Notes: generated from the sequence alone by a model not told the origin. Shown: positions 44,640 to 54,883, counted from the stretch's first letter. The stretch: 64,000 bases of DNA from Rhodeus uyekii (GCA_037043235.1 JAWRVZ010000004.1:1392001-1456000), one strand, 5' to 3'. Program-made: numbers and translations.

Positions 44640-44722
44640 TGTTGTCGGCAGGATTCGCACCTGCGCGGAGAAACCCCAATGGATCTGTAGTTCGTCGCCT
44701 TAACCTCTCAGCATTCTGTGTC
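44640..44722 (-). pseudogene. tRNA-Ser-like pseudogene or SINE head
   Basis: The minus strand reads a box A (GCTGAGAGGTTAAGGCGA), an anticodon arm, a long variable arm (ATTGGGGTTTCTCCGCG) and a box B (AGGTGCGAATCCTGCC), the layout of a class II serine tRNA. The acceptor stem no longer pairs and the anticodon position reads ACA rather than a serine anticodon. It is therefore a pseudogene or the tRNA-derived head of a SINE. Confidence 0.7.
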
Positions 44723-45229
44723 ATGTCCAATCTATTCCCTTATTTATATATTTTTTTTAAATATAGAATTTATTTGTATTTTATTTTGTTTATGTATCCT
44801 TTATTTTTATAATATTTAAATTATTTGTGTTTCTCAAACACACTTGCACTTTCATTTACAATATTTTACAATACTTTGCAGTACTTGCAAACTTATTTAA
44901 ATCTGATTAAATATTTTTACACATGTATTACATGTTGAGTTTGTTACAGGTAATAAAAATGTATACACTTAAATATTGAAATTGTATTTTTTGTGCTCTC
45001 TTCTCGCTGTTTTTACACCAGTGGGCTCAATTTTTTTATCTCGCCTAGGGCCCCACAACCCTTCGGTTGCAGCTGATGAAAAACGTTCTCGATCGATCGA
45101 AAAGTAGTGCGTAGAATTGTCGCTCCCGATTGCAGATCAGCGTGCTTCCTTTATAGTCCATCTAATTAATCAGCTGATCTGCTGAATGGAAATCCCTTTG
45201 ACGTCGGGGTAAACCCTCCAATTGAGAAA

Positions 45230-45478
45230 AACGTCTCAGGTTACGTACGTAACCATAGTTCCCTAAGAGGGAACGAGACACTGCGTCGAGACGCGATTGG
45301 TTACCCTTCAGTGTATATGTCTCTTGAAGCACAATAAAACCAACGTGCGGGCGTGTACGTCGCCGAGATGACGTCATCACGTCATGACCAAGGAGTATAA
45401 AGGCACGTCACGACCCGGAAGCGGGTTAGCTTGAACAGTGTCTGAACAGGCCGGCATGCCTAGGAGCTGAGACTGCAA
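45230..45478 (-). repeat. DIRS 3' inverted terminal repeat with promoter-like elements
   Basis: On the plus strand it reads from acgtctcaggttacg through a GTTCCCT/AGGGAAC hairpin, then CACTGCGTCGAGACGC. It continues to a CRE-like palindrome TGACGTCA (45369-45376) and a TATAAAG box (45396-45402). The first 57 bases or so recur inverted in the ICR. The promoter elements point rightward, antisense to the element's genes, as expected for an inverted copy of the 5' repeat. Confidence 0.8.
45369..45402 (+). promoter_or_regulatory. CRE-like site and TATA box in DIRS terminal repeat
   Basis: TGACGTCA at 45369-45376 and TATAAAG at 45396-45402 are spaced like a core promoter. A TGACGTCA is also kept at 63524-63531 in the second DIRS copy, and a TATAAA at 8173-8178 in the decayed one. 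Confidence 0.5.
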
Positions 45479-45580
45479 GACGCAGTGTCTCGTTCCCTCT
45501 TAGGGAACTATGGTTACGTACGTAACCTGAGACGTTCCCTGTCAAGGGAACTTGCACTGCGTCGAGACGCGATTGGGAAC
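45479..45580. repeat. DIRS internal complementary region
   Basis: The first half (45479-45536) is the exact inverse of the 3' terminus (45230-45287). The second half (45534-45580) is the inverse of the 5' terminus (50343-50389) with one mismatch in 47 bases. The halves overlap at GTT. In DIRS replication this region is thought to template joining of the ends into a circle. Confidence 0.9.
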
Positions 45581-45636
45581 GAGGAATACCCACGCCGCCT
45601 CAGCGTACGGGAGTATGCCAAGCGAAACGTAGCTCA

Positions 45637-46482
45637 CTACGATAACGCCAAAGATCCCACGGCGGGGTTTAGGTCTAACTGGTAGAACCTAATAAAGGTA
45701 TGCGGTGAGGACCAGCCAGCCGCATCACAAATGTCCGCGAGGGAAGCCCCTGCGAAAAAGGTTTTCGAGGCAGCCATGCTCCGAGTAGAATGAGCTCGGA
45801 CAGACAGTGGACACTGCTGTCCTGCAAGCTCATACGCTAAGGAAATAGACTCCGAAATCCATCTGCTCATAGTAGGCTTAGAAGCAGGGGAACCCCTGGG
45901 GGCCCTGAAACAAAGATTTGGTCTGACCTACGCCACGTGGCAGTCCTGTGGACGTAGGCGTCCAGTGCTCGCACTGGACAAACCTTGTTCTTTAACTCCT
46001 GGTCATGATCAATAAATGGAGGAGGACAAAGGGCCTGTAGTACTATGTGGCGCATAGGACTAGAAAGCACTTTAGGTACATAACCCGGCCTGGGGTAAAG
46101 GAATGCTTTAGCCAAGCCGGGTGAAACTCTAAACATGAAGGGGCCACGGAGAGGGCCTGCATGTCGCCAATCCTCTTGAGGGAAGAAATGGCGAGTAGAA
46201 AGAGAGTTTTAAGGTAAGGTGCTTATCTGAAATTTCGTCCAGCGGTTCAAAGGGAGCCTGGGACAAGGCCTGGAGCACCAGGGACAGGTCCCAAGGAGGC
46301 ACCCTTGAACGTACCACAGGCCTCAGCCTCTGAGTGCCACGTAGGAAACGAACCATGAGGGGGTCCCTGCCCAAAGAGGCACCACTCAAAGGTACGTGGT
46401 AAGCAGCTATGGCAGCCACGTAAACCTTTAGTGTGGAAGGGGACAGCCCTGCTGCGAACCTTTCTTGCAGGAACTCCAGCAC
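45637..46482 (-). pseudogene. DIRS tyrosine recombinase (integrase), frameshifted
   Basis: Three minus-strand frames cover it: 46482-46129 (N-terminal SAM-like part, FLQERFAAGLSPSTLKVYVA), 46136-45867 (middle, KNKVCPVRALDAYVHRT) and 45870-45637 (catalytic C-terminus). The last shows the H-x-x-R motif AHSTR, then AGWSS and the nucleophile Tyr in FIRFYQLD. The first catalytic Arg lies in the frame-shifted zone near 46190. Two frame changes (near 46200 and 45885) prevent one continuous protein. The family cuts and rejoins DNA via a phosphotyrosine and replaces the DDE integrase of LTR elements. Confidence 0.85.
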
Positions 46483-46614
46483 GGTGCCAATCTGGCAGGT
46501 AACTGGGTTCAGCCGCTTTTCGCAACACCAAGAAGTGAAAATCTTCCACTTCTGAGCATACAGTTTCCTCGTGGACGGGGCTCTGGAGTGGAGAATGGTC
46601 TCTACAACCTCGGT

Positions 46615-47719
46615 TCAGAGACCAGACTCTATGAGCTGGGCCCCCTCAGGGGCCAGACCCATAGTTTCCACAGTTCTGGGTGAGGATGGAAAATCCTCCC
46701 CTGAGCCTGGGACAGGAGGTCCCTCTTGACCGGAATCTCCCACGGAGTGCCGTCTAGGAGGGACACCAGGTCCGAAAACCACACCCTGCCCGGCCAGCGC
46801 GGGGCAACTAGAGTGAGACGGACCTTCTCCCGTCGAACTTTCTCCAGAACCCCTGGAAGCAGAGCTACGGGGGGGAAGGCATATAGGGGTAGATTTGGCC
46901 ACCCCTGCCTCATGGCGTCCAGGCCGAGAGGCGCTGGAAGATAAAGGGAGAACCAGAGTGGGCAGTGAGTCGTCTCTCGAGACGCAAACAGATCCACTTG
47001 AGCCTGGCCGAATCTCTCCCAATTCTGCTCCATCACCTGAGTGAGGAGTCACCACTCCCCGGGCCTCGGCCCCAGCCTCGACAGGAAGTCTGCCCCCAGG
47101 TTCTGGGCCCCCGGGATATATCGCTCGAAGAGAGAGCAGTTCCCTTTGGGCCCAGAGGAGGATCCTGATCGCCAACTTGGAAAGTCAACGAGAACGGAAA
47201 CCCCCTGGTGGTTCAAGTAGGAGACCACCGACGTATTGTCGGTCCGGACTACTACATGATGGCCTCTGAGGTCGGGGAAGAACGCCCATAGCGCCATCCA
47301 GGCAGCCATCATTTTCAAGGTGTTGATATGCCAGGAGAGATGTGCCTGTCCCATGGACCTTGGGCCGAGTGGTCCCTCAGGTCCGCCCCCCAGCCCGAGC
47401 GGGACGCATCTGTCGACAGCATGTGCGGTGACAGATGGGCCCCAGTGCGAGCTTCTGGGAAAGAAACCAGTTCTCCTTCCACGGATGCAAGGCTCGAAGG
47501 CATCGCCTTGAAACCCTGATCAGACGGAAGGGGTTGCCCCTCGGGGAAAACCCTCTGGTTTTGAGCCACCACTGCAAGGGTCTCATGTGGAGCAGGCCGA
47601 GTGGGATAACACTGGACGCTGCCGCCATAAGACCCGACACTCTCTCGAAGTGTCTGTACAGTGACTAGCTGGCCTAGCTTGATATTCTGGACTGTGGGCA
47701 AAACAGTAGCAATGCGCAC
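46615..47719 (-). pseudogene. DIRS RT C-terminus, RNase H and post-RNase H domain, frameshifted
   Basis: Overlapping minus-strand pieces read LLHMRPLQWWLKTRGFSPRG (thumb/connection, 47640-47377) and STDASRSGWGADL (first RNase H Asp region). They continue HINTLKMMAAWMALWAF, then VVRTDNTSVVSYLNHQG (47354-47049), PGAQNLGADFLSRLGPRPGEW and FGQAQVDLFASRETTHCPLW (47036-46629). These are standard DIRS motifs in the right order. At least three frame changes separate them. The RNase H would degrade template RNA during reverse transcription. Confidence 0.85.
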
Positions 47720-48421
47720 GAGGAAGAGCCGTCCGCATGCTATGTAAGCGAGAGTGACATCTCGATGCCAGACTGCTACCTGCCGTGACTGAGAAAAGGA
47801 TCAACAGATCGTTGATGAGACACAGCCCAGAATCGTGGCGCTAGGGAAGCTAGTGAAGCTGAACAACAGCATGACGTCCCTAATGTCTGGGAGAAAAGTC
47901 CAACAGACCTTATACTGAGCGATCCCTCAGGACCGCCCAAAACCCATGAGAGAAGTATCTGTCGACAGCATACGCAGTGACAGAATGCTCTCAGTGTGGG
48001 CCTTTTATGGGACGAGAACCAGAATTGCTCCCACATACCTGAGGTGCGTAGGCATTGCCTCGTGACCTTGATAGTGTGGAAGTGGTTTCCTCTGGGAAAA
48101 CCTTCTGGTTCTGAACCACCACTGAAGGGGCCACATGTACAGACGACCGAGTGGACCGCACTGGAAGCTGTTACCATGATGCCCAGCAGTCTCGACTGCT
48201 CAGTGAGTGATTGGTCTAGCTTTTGCTATTGACTGCTGGTGGGATGATGTCGATGAGCACGGGTGAAAGCCGTGCTGGCAACGACACAGAATCCCAACAA
48301 CGCTTCGGAAGGTGGCTCCCAAATGAGGATACAACACCTTCCTACTTGCGTACAGTCTGAGCCCCAGCTCCTTCCAGTGAGCAAGAAGGACATCTCGATG
48401 CCAAACTGCTACCAGAATCAA
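47720..48421 (-). pseudogene. Second, duplicated copy of the DIRS RT C-terminal region
   Basis: The minus frames 48421-48200 (VWHRDVLLAHWKELGLRLYA) and 48177-47776 (GFPRGNHFHTIKVTRQCLRT) repeat the content of 47804-47377 (VTAGSSLASRCHSRLH and GFSPRGNPFRLIRVSRRCLR). The same RT C-terminal segment therefore occurs twice in tandem. The two copies are clearly diverged, so the duplication is not recent or came from a different parent copy. The catalytic YxDD motif is not seen. Confidence 0.6.
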
Positions 48422-48539
48422 CCAAACATTGATGAAATCTGATGAAATCAGAAACCTTGAAGGTGCGGGTAAAAGCTAGACTGAACAGAAGAACCAGACC
48501 GAAGCCCGTAAACTCTGGCTGGGAACTCCAGCTGAGCGT

Positions 48540-49121
48540 TCACTTCTGTTCCATAACCAGAGCCTGCTTGGGGGCTACCACTCGGGCAGGCACCCTGGAT
48601 ATTACTGCAGGACCCATTGGGACAAAACCGTACTCCAATAAGGTAACCAACCTCTCGAGGCTGGCCTCTGGTATTTCTCGAACATCCGCTCCAGGGCCCT
48701 GCTTGCAGGGGAAACCTGGAGTGAGCGCTCTAAGACCCTCCTCAGAGGGGGCGACCTCCCAAGCGCCACCAGAAGTATGGGTGGCGACTAGAGAGTCCCG
48801 CCTCGGACCTGAGTGCCTGGCTCCCTCGGGATACCAACGCAGCACAGTGTCCAACAAAACCTCCCCATGGGAACGGTTCCGAGCCACTAGTGAAGGGAAC
48901 ACAAGTACAGGTGACTGAGTGCATAGCACTGGAAACTCTGCCTTGACGCCCAGCAGCCTCAGCTGCTCAGTGAGTGACTGGTCATTCCTAAAACGTGCAT
49001 GACCTGGTTCCCTCGGGACACCAGGCACGCAGTTAATCGTTAAAGGGTGCTTGCCCAGGCAGTCCCCTAGGAGACTGCCAGGTGAGAGTGGAGCGACAGC
49101 GAGCATAGTGCGCTCACGCAC
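48540..49121 (-). pseudogene. DIRS gag C-terminal/RT start region, rearranged
   Basis: The open minus frame of 193 codons contains REIPEASLERLVTLLEYGFVPMGP, then VVAPKQALVMEQK just before its stop. The same VMEQ start of the RT and EIPEAS motif occur in the decayed copy at 9040-9371. A third degraded RT-like piece (HSVTCTCVPFTSGSEPFPWG) overlaps at 48924-48742. The core fingers and palm of RT are absent. Confidence 0.5.
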
Positions 49122-50085
49122 CGGCTACGCATGCCCCAATCGCTGGTGAGGAAGATCCTCATCAATGTGACACTTACAACATCCAGTTCCTCAGAACTGG
49201 ATAGCTGCAGTATCCCCTTAGGCTGACAAATCCAATTGCGATCCTCATGGTCGAGACAGCCGCTGAGCCTCAGCAACAGCGGGACCGGAACCACGGGGAC
49301 CGCGAGCCTGAGCGACTTCCTCAAAAGACGCCAGGCGGGATCGCCATTTTGCACGTAGGACCTCCTCATCAGCGGCCGATACTAACAACGTCCAGTTCCT
49401 CGGAGCTGGATAGCTGCAGTATCACCTCGTCAGGGTCGTAAGAAACCGCCACAGGGCGTGCTTCCGGTTCCTGAACGAGGCCAGACCTGCCAGGTAAGGG
49501 TGGAGAAAAGGCCAAGCCCGTCTCCGACCCCTCTGACAAGTCCATCTGCGAACCCCATGATCGCAGCCGCCGCTGGGCCTCAGCGGGACCAGAACCACGA
49601 GGAACGCTAGCCTGGGCGGTTTCCTCGAAAACCGCCAGGCAGGATCGGAGCGTTCGCAAAATCATTTGCAAAACAATCTGCACAATCAGTACCCTCGAGC
49701 GCTGATCGTGCATGCTCCTCACCCATTTACCTCGGTGCTGGAAAAAGTGGGCTCAACCGGGTCTCGAACCCCGGTTTCCAGCATGATAGGCAAACACGAT
49801 ATCCACTGTACCACAATAGTTATTAGCATACCAATGGCACAAAGTAAATACAACACTCAACTCCTCAGAGCCGGGTTCTTGTTATTCAAGTCGGAAGAAA
49901 CCGCACAGGGCGTGCTTCCGGACCTTGAGAAGTCCCCGCGATAGGGATCGCCGCTGAGCCTCAGCTGCAGCAGGACCCAAACCGCGAGTCTGAACAGTCT
50001 CCTCGAAGACTGTCAGACAGGAATGGCAACCTACACAGTCGACGCCCTCGAGCGCGGACCATGTAAGATTAGCCCTCCCCCGCAC
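49067..50085 (-). pseudogene. DIRS gag N-terminal module, three degenerate tandem copies
   Basis: The minus frames 50085-49882, 49722-49369 and 49369-49067 each carry a version of 'CHSCLTVFEETVQ', 'AEAQRR' and/or 'LQLSSSEELDVVS'. On DNA, 'tccagttcctc(a/g)g(a/g)(a/g)ctgga' recurs at about 49182 and 49391, with further similar pieces. The corresponding single region in the copy at 62640-63400 reads CVVCLWEEHARAALECAACV, a Cys/His cluster. Tandem repetition of the gag head is unusual and the frames are broken. Confidence 0.55.
49747..49822 (-). pseudogene. tRNA-Asp-like pseudogene
   Basis: The minus strand reads TGGTACAGTGGATATCGTG (box A), an anticodon arm with loop CTATCAT (anticodon ATC in place of the aspartate GTC), and AACCGGGGTTCGAGACCCGG (T arm, box B intact). 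A TTTTT terminator follows at 49742-49746. The acceptor stem does not pair well. It sits inside the gag-like part of the DIRS element. Confidence 0.6.
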
Positions 50086-50342
50086 CTTCCAGTGAGCGAG
50101 AACGACACCTCGATGCCGAACTGCTAACTGTCATGACTGAGCCATGATGAGGCTCAGAACATGGATATCTTGAAGGCGCAGTGCCCAAGCCTTAGTGAAG
50201 GTGCAGTTGGTAAGTTTGCCATATCTGCGCACTTTTCTCAATCACACGTGAAATCCCTTTTCTTTTAAACTAGACTCGGGGCACGCGTACCAGCAAATAC
50301 ATACACACACACACACACTTCAAGAGACATATACACTGAAGG

Positions 50343-50389
50343 GTTCCCAATCGCGTCTCGACGCAGTGCGAGTTCCCTTGACAGGGAAC
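50343..50389 (-). repeat. DIRS 5' terminal inverted repeat (outer 47 bp)
   Basis: This is the inverse of 45534-45580 with one mismatch. Homology to the 3' repeat continues inward to about 50316 (ccttcagtgtatatgtctc), then is replaced by a TG microsatellite. This copy of the repeat thus lacks the CRE/TATA block seen at the other end. Confidence 0.85.
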
Positions 50390-52768
50390 AGGAATACACC
50401 AAGGAGAGGTAATACAACCAACGGGAAAAATACAATAACAGCTGTACAATAGAACTTTATTTCTAAGCAGCACATTAATTTCAACCCCTATGTGGCAGCG
50501 CTACAGCGTCGCCATGGAAACATGAAGCACTGGTTTAAGAGATGTTTTGTGTTGATACAATGAATATAAATAAAGTTACAAGCAAAACAATAAACAAAAT
50601 ATTTAAGTTTTTTTTTTCAAATGTGCAATAATATACATTTATGGATTGACAAAAAAAATTGCAGTATATTTTATGCAGAACTTTAACATAAAGTCCTTAA
50701 GGGTTTTGTCTATGCATAAACACATTATTATTATTATTATTATTATTAACAATAATAATAATAATAATAGTAGTAATAATAATAATGCATTCCTAGATCA
50801 CCTTGGCCTATTGTGCTTGAAGTCAACTGATTTATTTGTGATAATGCAGTGAAACATATTTATTTAGAGTTTACATTTACATTAATTCATTTAGTGGACG
50901 CTTTTATCCAAACGACAACTTGAGGTGTACAGAAAGGGATTAGTCCTCAGGATATAAAAGTACATAAGAGTGCTTACAATACAGAGTTTTCTAACATTAT
51001 ATACACAAGTAGTACAAGCAAGGGGAATAGAGGGAGAAAAGTTTTTTTAATTTTTTTATTGAACTTGTAGGATCATAAATATCCCCTCCGGACATCACTT
51101 TTGGCCACGACTGGCCATGCTTTCCTATCTCGGAGCCCTGTATGACAATACTTCTTGTTTTTAAAGAAAACATACTCTCCTCTTTACAGAGGAAAAAGCA
51201 GATGGAGCCAAGTTTTTCTTGTAGCTTGTGACAATGTGCATTTATTGTGAGTCTAGGCAAATTATGCAGTATGCAGTTATAAGAGTGTGAGATCCACTGA
51301 ACACAGAACAGAAATGTAATCACTATCAGTTGGCATAAAATATGAGAGATTAGACAACATGCACGATATTCATAGCGATTCATATGTTTCTGTATTAGTG
51401 TCCGTTAAAAAGTTTAGCTCTTGCAAAACAGAAGGAAATAAGTTTGGGTGGGCCCCATATTTACCAAACAAAAGAGGAACATTCTTTATGAGGTCACGGT
51501 AACCATCAACTATTTTGGATTTGATAAAGGCATGCTTTTTCATATACTCATAATTTGTATTGGCATTTATAGTCAGCAAAATAATAACTACTAGTTTGAT
51601 CTTTGGTAAAGAAGTACTTAAGCTGACTTGAAGATCTTGTGATAATTGGTAGCATATGTCCTCTTACCTCATTTGTTTTCAGTGCACACACAGTGTAACT
51701 TTGTCTAGAATCTGGTCCCACGCATGTTCCGCATGAGAAAGATATATTCTACATACAGTATGTTGTACCAAACTTTAAAAAAAATAACACAGTTAAAAAA
51801 ATAAAAGTTTATTATTTTTAAAGTCTCACCATCAAAAGATCAAGACTTCCTATTTGCGCATTCCTGCCCTTTTAGAGAGCTACAAGGGTGGGGCTCCAAA
51901 CCAACCAACTCATTTCCCCACCAACTCATTTCCAAATAATGTGAGTATATGAGAGCTTTTGTCCAAAGCAGTGCAGTCAGCAGTTGACTGTTATGAGATC
52001 AAGAGGAGGCAGAAAGGAATCTGACAAAGGAAAATAATTGCAGCTGTTTAAAAGAGCACTGGGAAAACGCTTTTGAAAAACTAGGAGAGCAAAGCACTGA
52101 TATATCTGACTTCAAGTCTTCTTCAAGTTCAAGGGTAAGATACTTCGGACTAATTCATTTATTCTGGGTTTTTTAAAGTTGACGAGTTACATTGTACTAA
52201 ATGTTGTCACTCAATCTGAATTTGTTTTTATAAATAATAATAATGAGTTAAGAAATTAAAATCATTGACATTCATGTCTTTACTGCATGTTTTGCTAAAA
52301 ACATTAGCTTTCAAAACATTAGCTTTTTGACAATTAGAAAAAATAAGAAAAAGAAAAATAACACCAAAAAATAAATGAAAGTATTTGAAAGACTGCACAG
52401 TTAAATACTCCAACGCTCACAGACTGTGGTTTGGTTTTACTGGATTAGATTGAAATCTCAAAACTTTTTCCATGTGCCGGACTTAAAATTGCACGTTTTC
52501 ATATAGTCTTCTTTCTATTAAATAAATGTACAAAGAGAACAGCAGAAAAAAGAATGTATGTATGTATGTAATGTTTATTGAAAGAAAGGTGGAAAACAGA
52601 ATAATCATTATTTTTATCAAGGGCTTTTGAGTTAACACTTTTTATACTGTTCTGTCATTAATTAATAGTCACACAGTCACAAATGGGTAATGCAATGTTA
52701 ACATTCTAGTAACTACTATTAACTGACAAGAAACTCTGATCCAACGAATTGGTAATTAATAGCGTTAT
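50390..52768. other. Gene-poor stretch with simple repeats and a fish interspersed repeat
   Basis: It contains a compound ATT/AAT microsatellite (50726-50786). At about 50873-50990 the sequence 'catttagtggacgcttttatccaaacgacaact' is a very common teleost interspersed motif. A candidate 5' exon is listed separately. Otherwise nothing is recognised. Confidence 0.5.
51960..52133 (+). other. Candidate 5' non-coding exon
   Basis: A purine-rich stretch ends 'gttcaag' before GTAAGA at 52134, a good splice donor. It has no useful open frame and no TATA box is obvious. I infer it only from composition and the donor; gene identity is unknown. Confidence 0.15.
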
Positions 52769-53176
52769 TGTTACGGAGCAGGGTTGGTGTGCGATGCGGA
52801 GACAGGCAAGGTGACGAGGCAAGGCAGGATTTAAACAAAAGCTAATTTAATATAAACAAAACAAAACAAAACACTTTAAATAACAAACCAAACAAGCACG
52901 CATGTGCATTAACTAGAACTAGACTATAACTTAAAACAAGAACCACAGCTGGAGAAACAAGAAACATCCACACACGAATTCAACAACCGACAAACACAAG
53001 GGAAATGCACAAGTGATATATACACAAGGGGAAACAGCAACACCTGGGAGACTAACGAGGAAGTGATTACAAGACAGGTGTAGGGAGTGAAACAATAACC
53101 CGAGAGACAGGAAGTGAAACAAAGACAAGACTGACAGGAAGTGACAGAGAAGACCCAGACAGGAACACGTGTAACA
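52769..53176 (-). repeat. LTR (408 bp) of a second LTR retroelement
   Basis: The ends are TGTTAC and GTAACA, a TG...CA LTR with 6-bp inverted tips. Directly to the right is TAACGCCCCCCTTCT, which on the minus strand is a polypurine tract adjoining the LTR, so this is the 3' LTR of a minus-strand element. No 5' LTR was found to the right. Confidence 0.6.
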
Positions 53177-53468
53177 TAACGCCCCCCTTCTGGTAGGCGC
53201 GACCTTGCGCCGGCAAGGCAACAACTGTGGAGGGCGGGCGGGGGACCAGGAGGGGGACAGAACAGGACTTGACACCGGAAACCAGACAGAATGGAAGGAT
53301 GCAAAACAGAAACAAGGCCAAAACTAAGTGCAAATGATAAACAAAAAATAAACAGACCTCAAGACATCCTGAAAAGGGATAACTCAAAAACAGTCCTCAA
53401 AAGCATCATGAAGGGAAAAAATAACGCAAAATTGTCCTCAGTTCATGAATAATAATAAAAGACAGTCC

Positions 53469-54487
53469 TCACATGAAATCATAAACAAAACAGAGTCCAG
53501 GGGGAGGAAAAGGTGGGATGAGCCAGGGTGGCTCAGACAAGGCCGGTAGATCAGGTGGCGCCGACGGGGTGAGCCAGGCAGGCTCGGGCAAGACCGGCGG
53601 GTCAGGCGGCGCCGGCGGGGTGAGCCAGGCAGGCTCGGGCAAGGCCGGCGGGTCACGACAGCGTTCTTTGGGCTCAGAGTTCAAGAGGGCGAGAGACGCG
53701 GGTGGCGCCGGCAAGGCTAGAGTCACTGGGGGCGCCGGCAGGGCGAGAGTCACTGGGGGCGCCGGCAGGGCGAGAGTCACTGGGACGACGGCCTCCGGGC
53801 TGGTAACGGGCTCTGGGACGACGGCCTCCGGGCTGGTAACGGGCTCTGGGACGTCGGCCTCCGGGCTGGTAACGGGCTCTGGGACGTCGGCGAAGGCTCT
53901 GGGGTGTCCCGGAAGTTCAGCGCCGGGTCGGGCCACGGTTCAGGCGGCTCTGGCGGGTCTGGCCACAGTTCAGGCGGCTCTGGCGGGTCGGGCCACAGTT
54001 CAGGCGGCTCTGGCGGGTCAGGCCACAGTTCAGGCGGCTCTGGCGGGTCGGGCCACAGTTCAGGCGGCTCTGGCGGGTCGGGCCACAGTTCAGGCGGCTC
54101 TGGCGGGTCGGGCCACAGTTCAGGCGGCTCTGGCGGGTCGGGATCGGGCTCTGGCTGGCGGATCTCTGGATCGGGCTCTGGCTGGCGGATCTCTGGATCG
54201 GGCTCTGGCTGGCGGATCGTGGACTGAGATGCTGGAGCTGATGGTGTTGGCTGTCTGGTTCGGAGCGCAGCGCTCACCTGACACACATACACTGCTTCTT
54301 GCCAGCTTAACTCTGTCAGGTCAGGGAGGTCCTCGATCTGAAAATGGTTTGCTCCGAACCAGAGCAACATCTTCAGCGTTCTATCATCCAGGGATGAGAA
54401 AGTGGCGAACCGGTTGAACCTCCAGGCAAACTCTTCAAAGTCGGAATTCTCCCGGGCAATCCGGAGAACCTTTGCAAGATGTTCCAT
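53469..54487 (-). pseudogene. Proline-rich, tandem-repeat ORF of a retroelement-like sequence
   Basis: The frame 54487-53777 starts MEHLAKVLRIARENSDFEEF and has a gag-like segment (LLWFGANHFQIEDLPDLTEL, then SWQEAV). It continues with IRQPEPDPE repeated three times and a 10-residue unit PDPPEPPELW repeated about seven times. The tract then continues in another frame (53936-53469) as DVPEPVTSPEA repeats, VTLALPAPP repeats and a PPAPPDLPALSEPPWLIPP-type tail. A frame change near 53850 probably separates two parts of one protein. Function is unknown. Position beside an LTR and polypurine tract suggests a non-autonomous LTR element, possibly with a gag-derived protein. The repeated DNA unit is 30 bp. 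Confidence 0.5.
53935..54145. repeat. 30-bp minisatellite encoding a Pro/Glu/Leu/Trp repeat
   Basis: The unit 'ggccacagttcaggcggctc' + 'tggcgggtcg' is repeated about seven times with almost no variation between 53935 and 54145. Being a multiple of three it keeps the minus frame open. Confidence 0.9.
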
Positions 54488-54883
54488 CTTCTGTTCCAGA
54501 TGTTCCAGAACTGAATTCTAAATTGAATTGAAATTGAAAGTGTTATCAAATCCGTCAGAAGGAATTATTATCCAATACCTTGAAGAAACCTCAAAAGCTT
54601 ACAATCGCACACGGTCCTCACAGATTCATAACAGGTTCAACTTTCTTATCTCCTCGAACAGAAAACTGACCGTCCACACCCTTTCTGCTGCCTTATAGCC
54701 ATGCAGTAAACACTTGGGATATGTAGATAAGAATAGAGCACTACATATATTTATATTTGCTTCTGGGAACACATTCTGAAAAGTCATTCAGCTGCAACAT
54801 AGATGAGCACGTAAATGCAATTATTTTACATTTAACGCGAAAAATGCAGGAATATAATAGGGAAAACACTACTTATTAACTTT

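Larger units (their letters stand above)
43946..45063. mobile_element. hAT-like insertion with 10-bp flanking duplication
   Basis: It begins CAGTGCCGGCCCG, a hAT-type end. The string CGGTTGCAGC occurs immediately before it (43936-43945) and again at 45064-45073, consistent with a target duplication of 8-10 bp. The right end has a degenerate 'tcgcctagggcccc' block but no clear inverted CAGTG. It contains a pogo-like fragment and a tRNA-like pseudogene. Confidence 0.55.
45230..50389 (-). mobile_element. DIRS-type tyrosine-recombinase retrotransposon, structurally complete, coding-dead
   Basis: The element runs right to left. Its 5' end is GTTCCCTGTCAAGGGAAC at 50389, then gag pieces, RT pieces, RNase H, tyrosine recombinase, an internal complementary region (ICR), and its 3' inverted repeat ending at 45230. 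Inverted ends share blocks such as CACTGCGTCGAGACGCGATT and ccttcagtgtatatgtctc. The ICR (45479-45580) joins the complement of both ends. A GTT trinucleotide stands at both termini and only once at the ICR junction, as known for DIRS elements, which integrate by recombinase without target duplication. Length is about 5,160 bp. Coding regions are frameshifted and partly duplicated, so it is non-autonomous. Confidence 0.88.

Noticed and set aside
45230..45536. Separate 300-bp MITE with 57-bp inverted repeats
   Set aside because: The apparent MITE is explained as the 3' terminal repeat plus internal complementary region of the DIRS element.
46726..47168. Arg-rich plus-strand frames over RNase H region
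   Set aside because: Antisense to the RNase H/post-RNase H domain.
48442..48918. 158-codon plus-strand frame in the DIRS element
   Set aside because: Recognisable DIRS motifs are on the minus strand, and this frame is antisense shadow.
51370..51579. 69-codon minus frame in gene-poor DNA
   Set aside because: No recognisable domain and no splice or promoter support.
53518..54417. 299-codon plus-strand frame rich in Gly/Ser/Ala
   Set aside because: It is the antisense shadow of the 30-bp and related minisatellites. The minus strand holds the gag-like N-terminus and the natural start.
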